Origin: an uncultured Muribaculaceae bacterium
Lineage (GTDB): Bacteria; Bacteroidota; Bacteroidia; Bacteroidales; Muribaculaceae
DNA length: 62,968 bases
Direction: 5' to 3'
NCBI GenBank assembly: GCA_910587915.1
Contig: CAJUOB010000013.1
Coordinates: forward strand, 1 to 62,968
The position numbers were made by a program, and so were the translations under genes. Below, piece by piece: positions 18,105 to 27,624 of this stretch (position 1 is its first letter; the number at the start of each line of letters is the position of its first letter). Under the pieces are notes generated by a model. The model saw only the letters and a list, made by a program, of their open reading frames with translations, did no database searches and was not told where the DNA came from.

Positions 18105-18881
18105 TTAAATTCTTTCCACATCCGAGGCGCGCAGCCATGCTTTGGTATTATTGTTTATTTTTACATTATACCATTTAGGCGATACGGGGTCATCGGGAGT
18201 GGCGATTGAATCGATAATTTCCACTTTTGTACCTTCATGAATAGTCACAACTTTGTCGGATGATGTGCGCGCTGCTCGTGGAGTCGAAGAAAGTTGTGTG
18301 GACGGAGCCGTTACCACAGCATCTTCGTGGGATGTTGCATAGCTGTAGCTTTCCCACGCCAGATAGAGCACATAGCCAAATATAAACAGAAGAACAATAC
18401 CACTGAAGAATCCTATCTTACGTGGCAATACGCTTCCTGAGAATATGTACAACGCAATAGCTCCAAGCAGAAGCAGGAAAACGATGAAGGCAGTAACCGA
18501 CCATGAGTTGGGTGTCATGGAGCCAAGAATACTTTTATGGACACTCGTCAAAAATGCTGTATCATCTTCGGGCTTGTCCTGAATCTGAGCTCTCACAAAG
18601 GCGAGATTTGTTTTTGCATCGCTATCAGTCGGATCAATTTTCAGTGCGCGTTCATAGCAAACGACTGCCATTCCCGGTTTTTCACATCGATAATAAGCAT
18701 TGCCCAGATTATAATATACATCGGCGCTTACACCGTCTTCTATGAGAGCTCTATTGTACAACTCAACGGCAAGGCGAAAATCATCTTTATTGTATGCACT
18801 ATCGGCCTGTTCCGCTACTGTAAGCGCATTTGCGCTTACAGTAACAGATAAAAGTATAAGGAACAGTATCTTTTTCATCAT
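18105..18881 (-). CDS. batE: BatE: TPR and SH3-like protein
   Basis: A 258-residue protein with a signal peptide, then TPR repeats (about 25-105, DVYYNLGNAYYRCEKPGMAVVCYERALKIDPTD). Two membrane segments follow near 130-180, and a C-terminal SH3-like domain ends NTKAWLRASDVERI. It is the last gene of the moxR-bat operon and overlaps batD by ATGA. Bat proteins are linked to oxygen tolerance and envelope stress in Bacteroides; the mechanism is not settled. Confidence 0.88.
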   Translation of the reverse strand: MMKKILFLILLSVTVSANALTVAEQADSAYNKDDFRLAVELYNRALIEDGVSADVYYNLGNAYYRCEKPGMAVVCYERALKIDPTDSDAKTNLAFVRAQIQDKPEDDTAFLTSVHKSILGSMTPNSWSVTAFIVFLLLLGAIALYIFSGSVLPRKIGFFSGIVLLFIFGYVLYLAWESYSYATSHEDAVVTAPSTQLSSTPRAARTSSDKVVTIHEGTKVEIIDSIATPDDPVSPKWYNVKINNNTKAWLRASDVERI

Positions 18882-20692
18882 TTCTTAACGTCTTCTATGC
18901 TCTTGATTGCGCGTTCTGCTGTCGAATAGATATCGGCAGCCTCGCTTTCAGAATCGTTAGGTGTAAAACGGGCCATCTCGCATCGGTCGAGAACATCGAG
19001 CACTTCAGCGGTGGCATCAGAGTTCAGGCCATAGGAAGCGAGTTTGTCCGCCACATTGTCTCTCGTAAGTTGAGATGCGGGTATCGACAATTTATCGCTG
19101 ATATATCCCCATAGAGCTTTAGCAAGAGCTGCGTAGAATTTGTCATTTTCGTGAGCATCGAGGAGAGATTTCGATTCCTTGAGCCGCTTGGAGGCCACAC
19201 GACCGGCCTTGGCAAGCTTACGGCCTGCCACATCTGCTTCCAAACGTATATTACGGCGATATATAAATAGAACCGACACAAGAATAACCACAGCCAATAC
19301 ATAGAGCAACCAGTACATCGGGGATTGGAAGGTATAGTGGATCTCAGCGGCCTGTCGTTCTGAATCGGTGCGACGTATGTGCAGGATATCATCGATTGTT
19401 TCATCGAGGGTTGTCTGCTGAACCACCGGAGCAGCGCCATTGCCTCTTAATACTTTTATAGGGGTGTCGGCTACGTCTATGGTTTTATAATCTCCTGACT
19501 CTACGTCAAAATATATAAATGGAGTACCGGGAATGGTAAAGTTACCGACTTCCTGAGGCACGATTGTATAGTCTGTACGGAATGTACCACTCATATTTGT
19601 ACCACCACCGATAATATTGGCTGAGATATCGGTCTTGGGAGTATACGAATCCACACCGGCAGGGAATTCAACCTCCGGAGCCGAAAGAAATTTTATATTT
19701 CCGGTGCCTTTCACAATATAAGAATACACCGAGGCCTCATTGGTTCTCATTAGTTCCGGTTCCAATGTAGTGGAAACGGAGAAGTGTCCAACAGCCCCAC
19801 TGAAGCCTGCAGGCTGCGGAGTAGGAAGAGCCTTCACATTGAGGGTGGCGGCATTCGACGATGTAGTGACATTACGTTCAATCGGTCGACTTGTAGTGCC
19901 GAAAAATCCCATGTTCACCTGCTCATACTGCACTATGGTCACGTCGTACTTGCCGGAATTAACCGAAAGAGTGCCTGCTTTCTGTGGATACAGCAGTAGT
20001 CTCTTCAAAACTGCTGTGTGGTAATTCTGACCATTATAGTGTTCTATCGATGTCTCGAGATCGACAGGAAGTTCTTCTGTGAGGAAACCCTCGAACGCCG
20101 GTTGGGTAGTAACCATGAACGAGCTGATGTCGTACTTGGTATATACCTTTATGGTAGCAACCACTGGTTCTTGTTCATATACAGAGCTTTTAGAGAAGAA
20201 AACTCTCACCAGAAGGTCATCGGCAGAAATCTGTGCCGGAGTTCCGGGTTGCGACATGCCCTGCTGCGGTTGTGAGCCTCCTTGAGACTGCGCATTTTTG
20301 TCGGGCGGAAGTATCTGGAAGCTCGCCGGACGCGAATGCAGAGTCTTACCACCGCTCTGAACCGAGATTTCGGGCACTTCAACCTTTCCAGCCCGGTCCG
20401 CGCGATAGGTAAAGGAAAAATCGACTGAATAGGTCGAAGTCATCTTACCATTGACAATCTGTGTGCTCTGCATAGTGGAGGTTGCAGGCCCATAGAGCAA
20501 AGTACATCCGTCAAGTTGTGGGGCTGCCGGTGGATTGGCATCGCCATCGGTAAGTCGGAATGTCAGACGGAAATTTCGTCCCTCCACAACATTCCGTGGT
20601 TGCACCAAAGAGAACGATGCCTGCTGAGCCACAAGCCCTATAGCCGCGGCAATAAACAGTAATGTAAATAGGAAACGTTTATGCATTGTCAT
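18878..20692 (-). CDS. batD: BatD family protein
   Basis: A 604-residue protein with a signal peptide (FLFTLLFIAAAIGLVAQ), several Ig-like periplasmic repeats, and one membrane helix near 465-485 (MYWLLYVLAVVILVSVLFIY). A cytoplasmic helical tail follows. A Gln/Gly/Pro linker lies near 130-155. BatD proteins are thought to display Ig domains in the periplasm and work with the VWA proteins BatA and BatB. It follows batC after 16 bp and overlaps batE by 4 bp. Confidence 0.9.
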   Translation of the reverse strand: MTMHKRFLFTLLFIAAAIGLVAQQASFSLVQPRNVVEGRNFRLTFRLTDGDANPPAAPQLDGCTLLYGPATSTMQSTQIVNGKMTSTYSVDFSFTYRADRAGKVEVPEISVQSGGKTLHSRPASFQILPPDKNAQSQGGSQPQQGMSQPGTPAQISADDLLVRVFFSKSSVYEQEPVVATIKVYTKYDISSFMVTTQPAFEGFLTEELPVDLETSIEHYNGQNYHTAVLKRLLLYPQKAGTLSVNSGKYDVTIVQYEQVNMGFFGTTSRPIERNVTTSSNAATLNVKALPTPQPAGFSGAVGHFSVSTTLEPELMRTNEASVYSYIVKGTGNIKFLSAPEVEFPAGVDSYTPKTDISANIIGGGTNMSGTFRTDYTIVPQEVGNFTIPGTPFIYFDVESGDYKTIDVADTPIKVLRGNGAAPVVQQTTLDETIDDILHIRRTDSERQAAEIHYTFQSPMYWLLYVLAVVILVSVLFIYRRNIRLEADVAGRKLAKAGRVASKRLKESKSLLDAHENDKFYAALAKALWGYISDKLSIPASQLTRDNVADKLASYGLNSDATAEVLDVLDRCEMARFTPNDSESEAADIYSTAERAIKSIEDVKK

Positions 20693-20708
20693 TGTACTCT
20701 ATAGAATC

Positions 20709-21542
20709 TTACCATGGTTTCTCAGGCATTGGACGACCTGTAGCCGGTTCTTCCTGAGCCTGTACTTTCTTTCTGGTAGCATTCTCCTTATTCTGCATGG
20801 TCTGAAGAATCTGCTGCGCAGAGTTTGTCATCGGCTTTTGTTCCTGAGGCTGTTGTTGCTGTTCTTGCTGCTGATCCTGATTCTGCTGTTGCTCTTGCTG
20901 TTGTTGCTGTTGATCCTCTTTGTCTTCCTTATCCTGATCCTGCTTGTCCTGATTCTGCTCCTGCTGCTCTTTCTTGAGCTGGGCCAGACGTAGGTTCTCA
21001 CGGGCATTCCAATCATCAGGATTTATCCTCAATGCGCTTTTATAGCATTCGATACTCTGATCGTACTGTTCGTCGTTGAACGCCATGTTGCCAAGATTAT
21101 AGTACGTCTGCTCTGCGATATCGCGGTCATACTGTAGTGCATCCGATAGCAAATCTGTAAAAACAGAAGCAGCCTGTGCCCGAGGATCGGCAGAGGTGCC
21201 CTTGTTATCGTCGTTCTGAAGCTGCAACAGTGTCACAGCCTTATTATAGCGGGCTCGGATTGAACTTCCATTTTCAAGCAAAGCTCTGTCGTAAGCCTCA
21301 AGAGCCTCGTAGTATTTCTCATCTTTGAACAAGGAGTTACCTTCGCGTATATTATTACGCTCCGCTTTGTAGGATGTCGACGGAGTATAGTATTTGGATT
21401 GCACGGTGGGTGCAGCGGCTGCTGGAGCACCGATACTATCGGCAGTTCCAACAGTTGCGGCGGGATCGGGCATCGACAACTGGGCCTGTGCCATGGATGT
21501 CGCGCACGATATATAGAAAAGCAATATGGCTGTCTTTTTCAT
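20709..21542 (-). CDS. batC: BatC: TPR protein with Gln-rich tail
   Basis: A 277-residue secreted TPR protein. A signal peptide is followed by TPR units (NSLFKDEKYYEALEAYDRALLENG, then YYNLGNMAFNDEQYDQSIECYKSALRINPDDW). After residue about 180 comes a low-complexity tail made almost wholly of Gln, Asp, Glu, Lys and Asn. It ends ATGRPMPEKPW. The stop region is 16 bp before batD. The tail is built from CAG/CAA-like codons with short internal repeats. Confidence 0.88.
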   Translation of the reverse strand: MKKTAILLFYISCATSMAQAQLSMPDPAATVGTADSIGAPAAAAPTVQSKYYTPSTSYKAERNNIREGNSLFKDEKYYEALEAYDRALLENGSSIRARYNKAVTLLQLQNDDNKGTSADPRAQAASVFTDLLSDALQYDRDIAEQTYYNLGNMAFNDEQYDQSIECYKSALRINPDDWNARENLRLAQLKKEQQEQNQDKQDQDKEDKEDQQQQQQEQQQNQDQQQEQQQQPQEQKPMTNSAQQILQTMQNKENATRKKVQAQEEPATGRPMPEKPW

Positions 21543-22564
21543 TTTCGATTCTCCTTCGTAAAGAAATTGATACCACGTAGCCAGCTTATTTTGCGGTCGA
21601 CCACAAACAAATCAATCAATAGAAAGATAAGAGCGATGGCTGCAAATGTGGGAAACTGTTCGGCGCCCGCGGTATAACTTATAGAGCGGAATTCCGATTT
21701 CTGGAGTTTGTCGAGCTGCGAGCTGAGATCAGAAAGAGCCGACGGAGATGCTCCATTCACGTATATGCCATCTCCGGCTTCGGCAATCTGACGAGCAAGG
21801 TCTTCATTTAGCTTTGTCACCACCGGACGGCCTTCATTATCGGTGAAGCCCGGCAAAAGATTGCCGGCTGCCGTACCAAGCCCAATAACATCGATCTGGA
21901 TATCGTTCTCAGCCGCAAGGCGTGCGGTTTCGATAGCTTCACCTTCATGGTCTTCGGCATCGGTAATAAGGATGATAGCCTTATGCATATCTTCTGCAGG
22001 CGAGAAGCCGTTCATGGCCATCTTGATAGCGCTCGATATGGATGTTCCCTGATAAGCTATCTGAGAAGGCGAAAGCTCATTGAGATACATTTTGGCGGTA
22101 TAGAAATCGCCGGTAAGAGGCATCTGCATTTTCGATTGTCCGGCAAAAACAACCAAGCCCACCTTATCGTTGTCCAGGCGATCGACCAATTTCTCAAGCA
22201 GAAGCCTTGCACGATCAAGACGAGATACGCCATCGGGCCTGTCGGTCGATGAAGCGAGCATAGAATTGGATACGTCGAAGGCAATCATCACCTCTATTCC
22301 TGCAGAAGTTTCTTGTTGTTCCTTGGCGCCCGCCCGTGGACGTGCCAATACAATCACTAAAGCGACCAACGCGATCATCTGCAAAGTGAGTTTCACAGCC
22401 GGAGTATATCGCGATGTATCTGGCATGAGATGCTCTATCGAGGCCATGCGGCCAAAACGTCGCAACTTGATCCGCCGTGATGCCCGGGCCGCCATGAACA
22501 ATAGCACACATAGTGGCACGAGTGCGAGCAGATATAGATATGTGGGATTTGCAAAATCAAACAT
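21539..22564 (-). CDS. batB: BatB: von Willebrand factor A membrane protein
   Basis: A 341-residue protein with N-terminal membrane helices (TYLYLLALVPLCVLLFMAA and a second near 57-77). A periplasmic VWA domain has the metal-binding MIDAS motif MIAFDVSNSMLA and DAEDHEGEA. A C-terminal helix (FAAIALIFLLIDLFVV) precedes a short tail. It overlaps batC by ATGA. It is paralogous to the preceding BatA. Confidence 0.92.
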   Translation of the reverse strand: MFDFANPTYLYLLALVPLCVLLFMAARASRRIKLRRFGRMASIEHLMPDTSRYTPAVKLTLQMIALVALVIVLARPRAGAKEQQETSAGIEVMIAFDVSNSMLASSTDRPDGVSRLDRARLLLEKLVDRLDNDKVGLVVFAGQSKMQMPLTGDFYTAKMYLNELSPSQIAYQGTSISSAIKMAMNGFSPAEDMHKAIILITDAEDHEGEAIETARLAAENDIQIDVIGLGTAAGNLLPGFTDNEGRPVVTKLNEDLARQIAEAGDGIYVNGASPSALSDLSSQLDKLQKSEFRSISYTAGAEQFPTFAAIALIFLLIDLFVVDRKISWLRGINFFTKENRK

Positions 22565-22579
22565 AATAGAAAATGTTTC

Positions 22580-23566
22580 CTATGGAATTGAACGGAGAAC
22601 AGTGTATCTGAGAACTATCTCGAAAGCAAACAGACCGAATGCAAGCCATGCCCAAAGCATATAGTTGTCTTCGGTATGTGAGAAATGACGCACGTCCATC
22701 TGGGTTTTCTCCAATGCGTCAATCTCGGAGAAGACTTCTTCGAGAACCCGATTACCGGTAGCCCTGAAGTACTTGCCACCTGTGCTTTCAGCAACAGTGC
22801 GGAGTGTGGTCTCATCGATTACCACCGGTTGGGGCTGATACTCGATACGGCCCGTAAGAGTCCGTACAGGATATGGTGCATTGCCATTGGTGCCAATGCC
22901 GATTGTATAGATCTTGACTCCAAGCTCTTTGGCTACTTCTGAAGCCGTAACCGGGGCAATAACACCGGTATTATTGGATCCATCAGTAAGCAATATTATA
23001 CTTTTACTTTTTGCTTTGCCTTCTTTCAAACGATTTAGAGCCGTCGCAATTCCATCGCCTATAGCAGTGCCATCCTCGAGCACATTCATATTGAGATTCT
23101 GCAGATATTGGAGCAGTTGTGCCCGGTCGACAGTCATTGGAACTCCGGTAAGACTCTCCCCTGCGAAGACAACAATACCTATATTATCAGCCTCGCGACC
23201 TGAGATAAATTTTGCAGCGACATCTTTAGCTGCATTAAATCGGTCGGGCTCGAAGTCTCGTGCCAACATGGATGATGACACGTCGAGGGCAAGGACAATA
23301 TCAGTACCTTCGGTAGAGGTGGTGCGCCAGCTATCGCGCTGCTGCGGTCGAGCCAGAACAATAATTATACAAGCTATTGTAGCCAGCCGTATCACAAACA
23401 GCAAATGCCTCAGATAGTACTTCCAGCTTGTGGGGATAGCCTGGAAAGCACTTGCCGAAGAGAGCGACATGGTTGCATGCAGATTCCGTTGCTTCCATAT
23501 ATACCATGCAGTTATCGGTATCAGAAGCAACAGAAGCCAAAGGATATGAGGATGTGCAAAATGCAT
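22580..23566 (-). CDS. batA: BatA: von Willebrand factor A membrane protein
   Basis: A 328-residue relative of BatB. The N-terminus FAHPHILWLLLLLIPITAWY is typical of BatA, the second helix lies near 55-75, and the MIDAS motif is LALDVSSSMLA with LLTDGSNNTG downstream. A C-terminal helix ends the protein. It follows the membrane-anchored Ig protein by 2 bp and precedes batB by 15 bp. Confidence 0.92.
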   Translation of the reverse strand: MHFAHPHILWLLLLLIPITAWYIWKQRNLHATMSLSSASAFQAIPTSWKYYLRHLLFVIRLATIACIIIVLARPQQRDSWRTTSTEGTDIVLALDVSSSMLARDFEPDRFNAAKDVAAKFISGREADNIGIVVFAGESLTGVPMTVDRAQLLQYLQNLNMNVLEDGTAIGDGIATALNRLKEGKAKSKSIILLTDGSNNTGVIAPVTASEVAKELGVKIYTIGIGTNGNAPYPVRTLTGRIEYQPQPVVIDETTLRTVAESTGGKYFRATGNRVLEEVFSEIDALEKTQMDVRHFSHTEDNYMLWAWLAFGLFAFEIVLRYTVLRSIP

Positions 23567-23568
23567 CG

Positions 23569-24579
23569 TCAGGATTTATTGGATGTTTTAACAGTTTTAT
23601 CACCTTTATCGCCATCGGGATTCTCCTCGGCCGGAATCTCCACCGGTTTAGTTGAATCCACAAAGTTCTGGGCGCGGTTGAATGCCTTCACATTGTCGTC
23701 GGGAAGCGGGCGCACTTTAGCAAACTTTACAAAGTCGGCTACAGAAAGTACTCCACGCATCTCGTCGGCAGTCATGCGGGTCTCGGGGTTGCTTCGCAAT
23801 GCTCTTACGATCTGAGTAGAAGTCATTTCCATAGCATTGATTCCGAAACGTCCCTGCAGGTACTGACGCAATATATCGACAAGTTCCGTGTAGTATTCTT
23901 TCTCATGGCCACTTTCGGCAAGATTGCGCGACCGGAGTTTCTCGAGACGCAGTTTTGCAAGATCGTAAGGCGGTACAGGAGCAGCCTTGCGTTCTTCAAT
24001 GACTGCTTTGCGCTGTTTGAGCAGGACAAACGCCACTACACATATACCAAGCACAAATATACCAACGAAGATCCACATGAACCAATCGGGAATGAAATCA
24101 TACCATTTCATCGCCGGGGAAGCCAGTCCTGCCATCGGATGTATGGTCTCAAGAGAGTCCACATCAACAGGCGCAATTTTCAGTGCTATAACCGAAGATT
24201 TAACAGTATCGGCACCCGGAGCCGGCACCACAGCAAAGGGTGGTAACGAGACCGTACCAGGATCAAATGCCTGAATGGTAAAATCGAAATCATAGCGAGT
24301 GCGTCCGTCCAGTCTTGTTGTGGTACTGTCGGAAGCCACTACATCTACACCGTGGAACGGTATATACTCTGCGCCCGGAGTCAATACCGGAAAGTCCACA
24401 AGCTGTAACGACGATTCATATTGGGTCGGCACCTCGACACTGACCTCGATATGAGCACGATCACCCATAACAAGGTCGACACTATCTACCGATGCTTTAA
24501 CTATGGTCTGCTGTGCAGACACCCCGGAAGCCAATAATCCGGCCGCCAGCAACGCTATGTATCTTATATGTCGTTTCAT
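23569..24579 (-). CDS. Bat-operon membrane protein with N-terminal Ig-like domain
   Basis: A 336-residue protein. It has a signal peptide (YIALLAAGLLASGVSA), a periplasmic beta-rich region (25-150), and one membrane helix (about 166-188, WFMWIFVGIFVLGICVVAFVLL). The cytoplasmic helical domain has YYTELVDILRQYLQGRFGINAMEMTSTQIVRAL, which resembles the BatD C-terminal tail. It is a regular member of Bacteroidales bat operons without a settled name. It overlaps the DUF58 gene by 4 bp. Confidence 0.8.
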   Translation of the reverse strand: MKRHIRYIALLAAGLLASGVSAQQTIVKASVDSVDLVMGDRAHIEVSVEVPTQYESSLQLVDFPVLTPGAEYIPFHGVDVVASDSTTTRLDGRTRYDFDFTIQAFDPGTVSLPPFAVVPAPGADTVKSSVIALKIAPVDVDSLETIHPMAGLASPAMKWYDFIPDWFMWIFVGIFVLGICVVAFVLLKQRKAVIEERKAAPVPPYDLAKLRLEKLRSRNLAESGHEKEYYTELVDILRQYLQGRFGINAMEMTSTQIVRALRSNPETRMTADEMRGVLSVADFVKFAKVRPLPDDNVKAFNRAQNFVDSTKPVEIPAEENPDGDKGDKTVKTSNKS

Positions 24580-25451
24580 ATTGCAGCTCTGTTTTTAAAT
24601 AGCCCCATAAGAGCCTTCACATAGTCCTCATCGGTAGCTACCGATACATAGTCCACACGGTTGCTTCTCAATGCTTCCGACATCTTCTGCTGACGGGAGT
24701 ACCACCATTTTCCGTACGCCTTGCGTGTTTTGGACGAACCGGTGTCAATCCAACGGGTCATACCGGTCTCAAGGTCCTGTATTCGCATCAGGCCCACATT
24801 TGGCATTTCGCTATCTCGTTTGTCGTATACCTGAATAGCCATCACATCGTGACGAGACACTGCCACTGTCAATGGCTTGCGATAGTCGGAATCATCGATG
24901 AAGTCGGATATCAGGAACATGGTGCAACGACGTTTCAATGCATCGCTGAAATAGCGCACGGCGGCGGCGATATCGGTACCTGTATTCTGAGGCTGGAAGT
25001 CGAGAAGTTCGCGGATGAGAAACAATATATGCTTGCGTCCTTTCTTTGGTGTTATGAATTTCTCTACTTTATCGCTGAAGAATATGGCTCCGATCTTATC
25101 GTTGTTCTGAATTGCCGAGAATGCGATTGTCGCGGCAATCTCCGCAATCATCTCGCGCTTTTCAACTCCGACTGCTCCGAAAGCACGGCTTGCCGATACA
25201 TCCACGAGAAGCATCACGGTAAGTTCGCGTTCCTCCTCATAGACCTTGACATAAGGATGGTTATGACGAGCGGTAACGTTCCAATCAATGTCGCGTATAT
25301 CGTCGCCATACTGGTACTCGCGTACTTCTGAGAACATCATTCCTCGACCTTTAAAGGCAGAATGATATTCACCCGCAAAAATATTTTGCGACAGTCCGCG
25401 AGTCTTTATCTCGATTTTGCGAACTTTTTTTATAAGTTCATTCGAATCCAT
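24576..25451 (-). CDS. DUF58 domain protein (VWA-like)
   Basis: A 291-residue soluble protein of the DUF58 family, which keeps a VWA-like fold and nearly always sits next to MoxR. The family motif YQYGDDIRDIDWNVTARHNHPYVK is at about 47-70. LLVDVSASRAFG gives the DxSxS metal site. It lies 5 bp after moxR and overlaps the next gene by ATGA. Confidence 0.92.
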   Translation of the reverse strand: MDSNELIKKVRKIEIKTRGLSQNIFAGEYHSAFKGRGMMFSEVREYQYGDDIRDIDWNVTARHNHPYVKVYEEERELTVMLLVDVSASRAFGAVGVEKREMIAEIAATIAFSAIQNNDKIGAIFFSDKVEKFITPKKGRKHILFLIRELLDFQPQNTGTDIAAAVRYFSDALKRRCTMFLISDFIDDSDYRKPLTVAVSRHDVMAIQVYDKRDSEMPNVGLMRIQDLETGMTRWIDTGSSKTRKAYGKWWYSRQQKMSEALRSNRVDYVSVATDEDYVKALMGLFKNRAAI

Positions 25452-25456
25452 AGAAA

Positions 25457-26452
25457 TCAGGGAACCTGTACTTTGTCGAGAATTTCGGTTATAATCTGGT
25501 CGGTTGTGCAGTTGTTTGCCTCAGCTTCATAGGTCAGGCCGATACGATGGCGAAGCACATCGTGACAAACTGAAATCACATCTTCGGGTATCACATAGCC
25601 TCTCTGGTGCAGGAATGCATATGCACGGGCGGCACGGGCAAGCGAGATAGAAGCACGTGGCGATGCACCGAAAGATATATATGAAGCAAGATCCTCAAGA
25701 CCATATTCATTCGGATTTCGTGTTGCGAATACGATATCGACGATATATCGTTCTATCTTTTCATCCACGTAGATTTGCTCAACGACTTTCTGAGCTTCTA
25801 TCACTTCTTCCGGACGCAGCAGAGGAATAACCGGGCGCTGTTCCTTAGCGATATTCATGCGGATAATCTCGCGCTCTTCATCTTTCGAAGGATAGCCGAT
25901 GACAACCTTCATGAGGAAACGGTCAACCTGTGCTTCAGGAAGCGGATAAGTACCTTCCTGCTCTACAGGGTTCTGAGTAGCCATCACGAGGAAAGGCTTG
26001 TCGAGAGGGAATGTATTGTCACCGATGGTCACCTGACGCTCCTGCATTGCCTCGAGAAGTGCACTTTGAACCTTTGCCGGGGCACGGTTTATTTCATCAG
26101 CAAGTACAAAGTTGGCAAAAATCGGGCCTTTCTTCACCTGGAAAGTCTCGTTCTTTACGCTATATATCATTGTACCGAGCACATCGGCAGGGAGAAGGTC
26201 GGGTGTAAACTGAATTCGGCTGTATTTTGCGTCAATAAGCTGAGCCAAAGTCTTTATAGCAAGGGTTTTAGCCAAACCGGGGACGCCTTCGAGAAGCACG
26301 TGTCCATTGGCAAGCATGGCTATGAGAAGACTTTCCACAAGATGTTTCTGACCGACAATGGTCTGATCCATGCCTTTTGTGACAAGGGCGGTAAAGTCAC
26401 TTTTACTTGCCACCAATTCATTGAGTTGTCTGATATTAACGCTTTCGCTCAT
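25457..26452 (-). CDS. moxR: MoxR family AAA+ ATPase
   Basis: A 331-residue ATPase and first gene of the bat operon. Walker A is EGVPGLAKT, Walker B FVLADEINRAP, and LLEAMQERQVTIGD and ATQNPVEQEGTYPLPEAQVDRF are hallmark MoxR segments. MoxR proteins act as chaperone-like partners of VWA proteins, here probably the DUF58 protein and BatA/BatB. A -7 box lies 78 bp upstream. Confidence 0.95.
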   Translation of the reverse strand: MSESVNIRQLNELVASKSDFTALVTKGMDQTIVGQKHLVESLLIAMLANGHVLLEGVPGLAKTLAIKTLAQLIDAKYSRIQFTPDLLPADVLGTMIYSVKNETFQVKKGPIFANFVLADEINRAPAKVQSALLEAMQERQVTIGDNTFPLDKPFLVMATQNPVEQEGTYPLPEAQVDRFLMKVVIGYPSKDEEREIIRMNIAKEQRPVIPLLRPEEVIEAQKVVEQIYVDEKIERYIVDIVFATRNPNEYGLEDLASYISFGASPRASISLARAARAYAFLHQRGYVIPEDVISVCHDVLRHRIGLTYEAEANNCTTDQIITEILDKVQVP

Positions 26453-26529
26453 AATGATTTTTATGTGTTAGCTACCTTTAGATTTCATCGAAGCTTCCGC
26501 ATAAACCTACTTCAGCTTCTTTTATTACG

Positions 26530-26537
26530 CAAAATTA
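26530..26537 (-). promoter_or_regulatory. -7 box for the moxR-bat operon
   Basis: TAATTTTG on the minus strand, 78 bp before the moxR ATG. No -33 TTG is found at the standard distance, so the promoter may be weak or depend on another factor. Confidence 0.4.
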
Positions 26538-26910
26538 ATAATCAAACAATTAAGCGGCTCTGTTGGAATGTTAAATTTATTTACTTTCTCTTTAACGTCC
26601 TAAACATTTAAGTATTTTTAGAGATTTACATTCGGCATCTAAGATAGCTGTCTAAAGTTATAGCGCATCTCAAATCCAAGCTCAGGGCACTTCCAAAAGC
26701 AGAAAATATGCTGTAAAACATATTTTTTTCAGCCATTTTTTTCACCATTATAAAAAAAGTAGTATTTTTGCATCGATAGGAATTGCTATTCCGCTAATTG
26801 TCGTAGACAAGTCATTTCCCATCCGCAGTTCATCGATATGCGCCCTACCCTTCCCTTGTCCCGACAAATGCCGGTTCAAAGCAGAACCTCAACAACGCAT
26901 CTGTAGACTC
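26538..26910. other. Intergenic region between moxR and the Crp/Fnr gene
   Basis: About 370 bp of A/T-rich DNA between divergent genes. It holds a weak A/T hairpin with a T run (about 26703-26730). It also holds the -7 box TATTTTTG at 26763-26770 and about 140 nt of leader before the Crp/Fnr ATG. No reading frame with protein-like composition and no tRNA are seen. Confidence 0.5.
26763..26770 (+). promoter_or_regulatory. -7 box for the Crp/Fnr gene
   Basis: TATTTTTG followed by C, matching TAnnTTTGY. Transcription would start near 26777, leaving a leader of about 135 nt before the ATG at 26911, unusually long for this window. Confidence 0.6.
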
Positions 26911-27609
26911 ATGATTAAAGCTGCACTTGAAAAAGTAATGAACGAAGATATGGCCAACATTTGGTCAATTCTGTCATCAGAAGAGAAACGTCTGGTGGCT
27001 GAAAATTTCGTTATACACACATTTAAGAAAAATCAGGTGATATATGCCGAGGGTGATGATCCTGAATATCTCTGGTGCCTTTTCAAGGGCAAGGTAAAAA
27101 AGACAAAAGAAGGAGTCGGTGGCAGAGTGCAGATACTTCGATTAATCCGCCCTGTGCAGTATTTCGGATACAGAGCTTTTTTTGCCGGCGAAAAGTATGT
27201 TTCGAGTTCCACCGCTATCGAACCATCTACCATCGGAGCACTTCCGATGACACTTGTGCGCGACATGATTCACAACAACATACAGCTGGCATGGTTTTTC
27301 ATAAAAGAATTATCTCATAATCTTGGCGGCTCCGATACTAAAATCGTGAATCTCACCCAGAAACACATACGCGGACGCCTTGCCGAAGCCATAATGGTAC
27401 TTCTTGACAATTATGGATATGAAGACGATAACTCTACCCTGAAAATATACATGGCCCGCGAAGATTTGGCGAATCTATCGAATATGACAACATCGAACGC
27501 CATTCGCACACTTTCGACATTTGTCAATGAAAAGATACTTATTGTCGACGGCCGTCGTATAAAAATCATAAACGAACCAATGCTCCGTAAAATCAGCAAA
27601 TTCGGCTGA
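26911..27609 (+). CDS. Crp/Fnr family transcriptional regulator
   Basis: A 232-residue regulator with an N-terminal cyclic-nucleotide-binding-like beta barrel (about 15-130, FKKNQVIYAEGDDPEYLWCLFKGKVK). A long dimer helix and a C-terminal winged HTH follow (about 160-232, MAREDLANLSNMTTSNAIRTLSTFVNEKIL). The Fnr-type iron-sulfur cysteines are absent and the cNMP phosphate-binding Arg is not evident, so the ligand is unknown. It stands alone and convergent with folE, sharing a strong two-way terminator. Confidence 0.9.
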   Translation: MIKAALEKVMNEDMANIWSILSSEEKRLVAENFVIHTFKKNQVIYAEGDDPEYLWCLFKGKVKKTKEGVGGRVQILRLIRPVQYFGYRAFFAGEKYVSSSTAIEPSTIGALPMTLVRDMIHNNIQLAWFFIKELSHNLGGSDTKIVNLTQKHIRGRLAEAIMVLLDNYGYEDDNSTLKIYMAREDLANLSNMTTSNAIRTLSTFVNEKILIVDGRRIKIINEPMLRKISKFG

Positions 27610-27624
27610 TTTGAGATCGTTTCT

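Noticed and set aside
25775..26611. 278-codon plus-strand frame over moxR
   Set aside because: Antisense shadow of moxR and its upstream region with no recognisable family.
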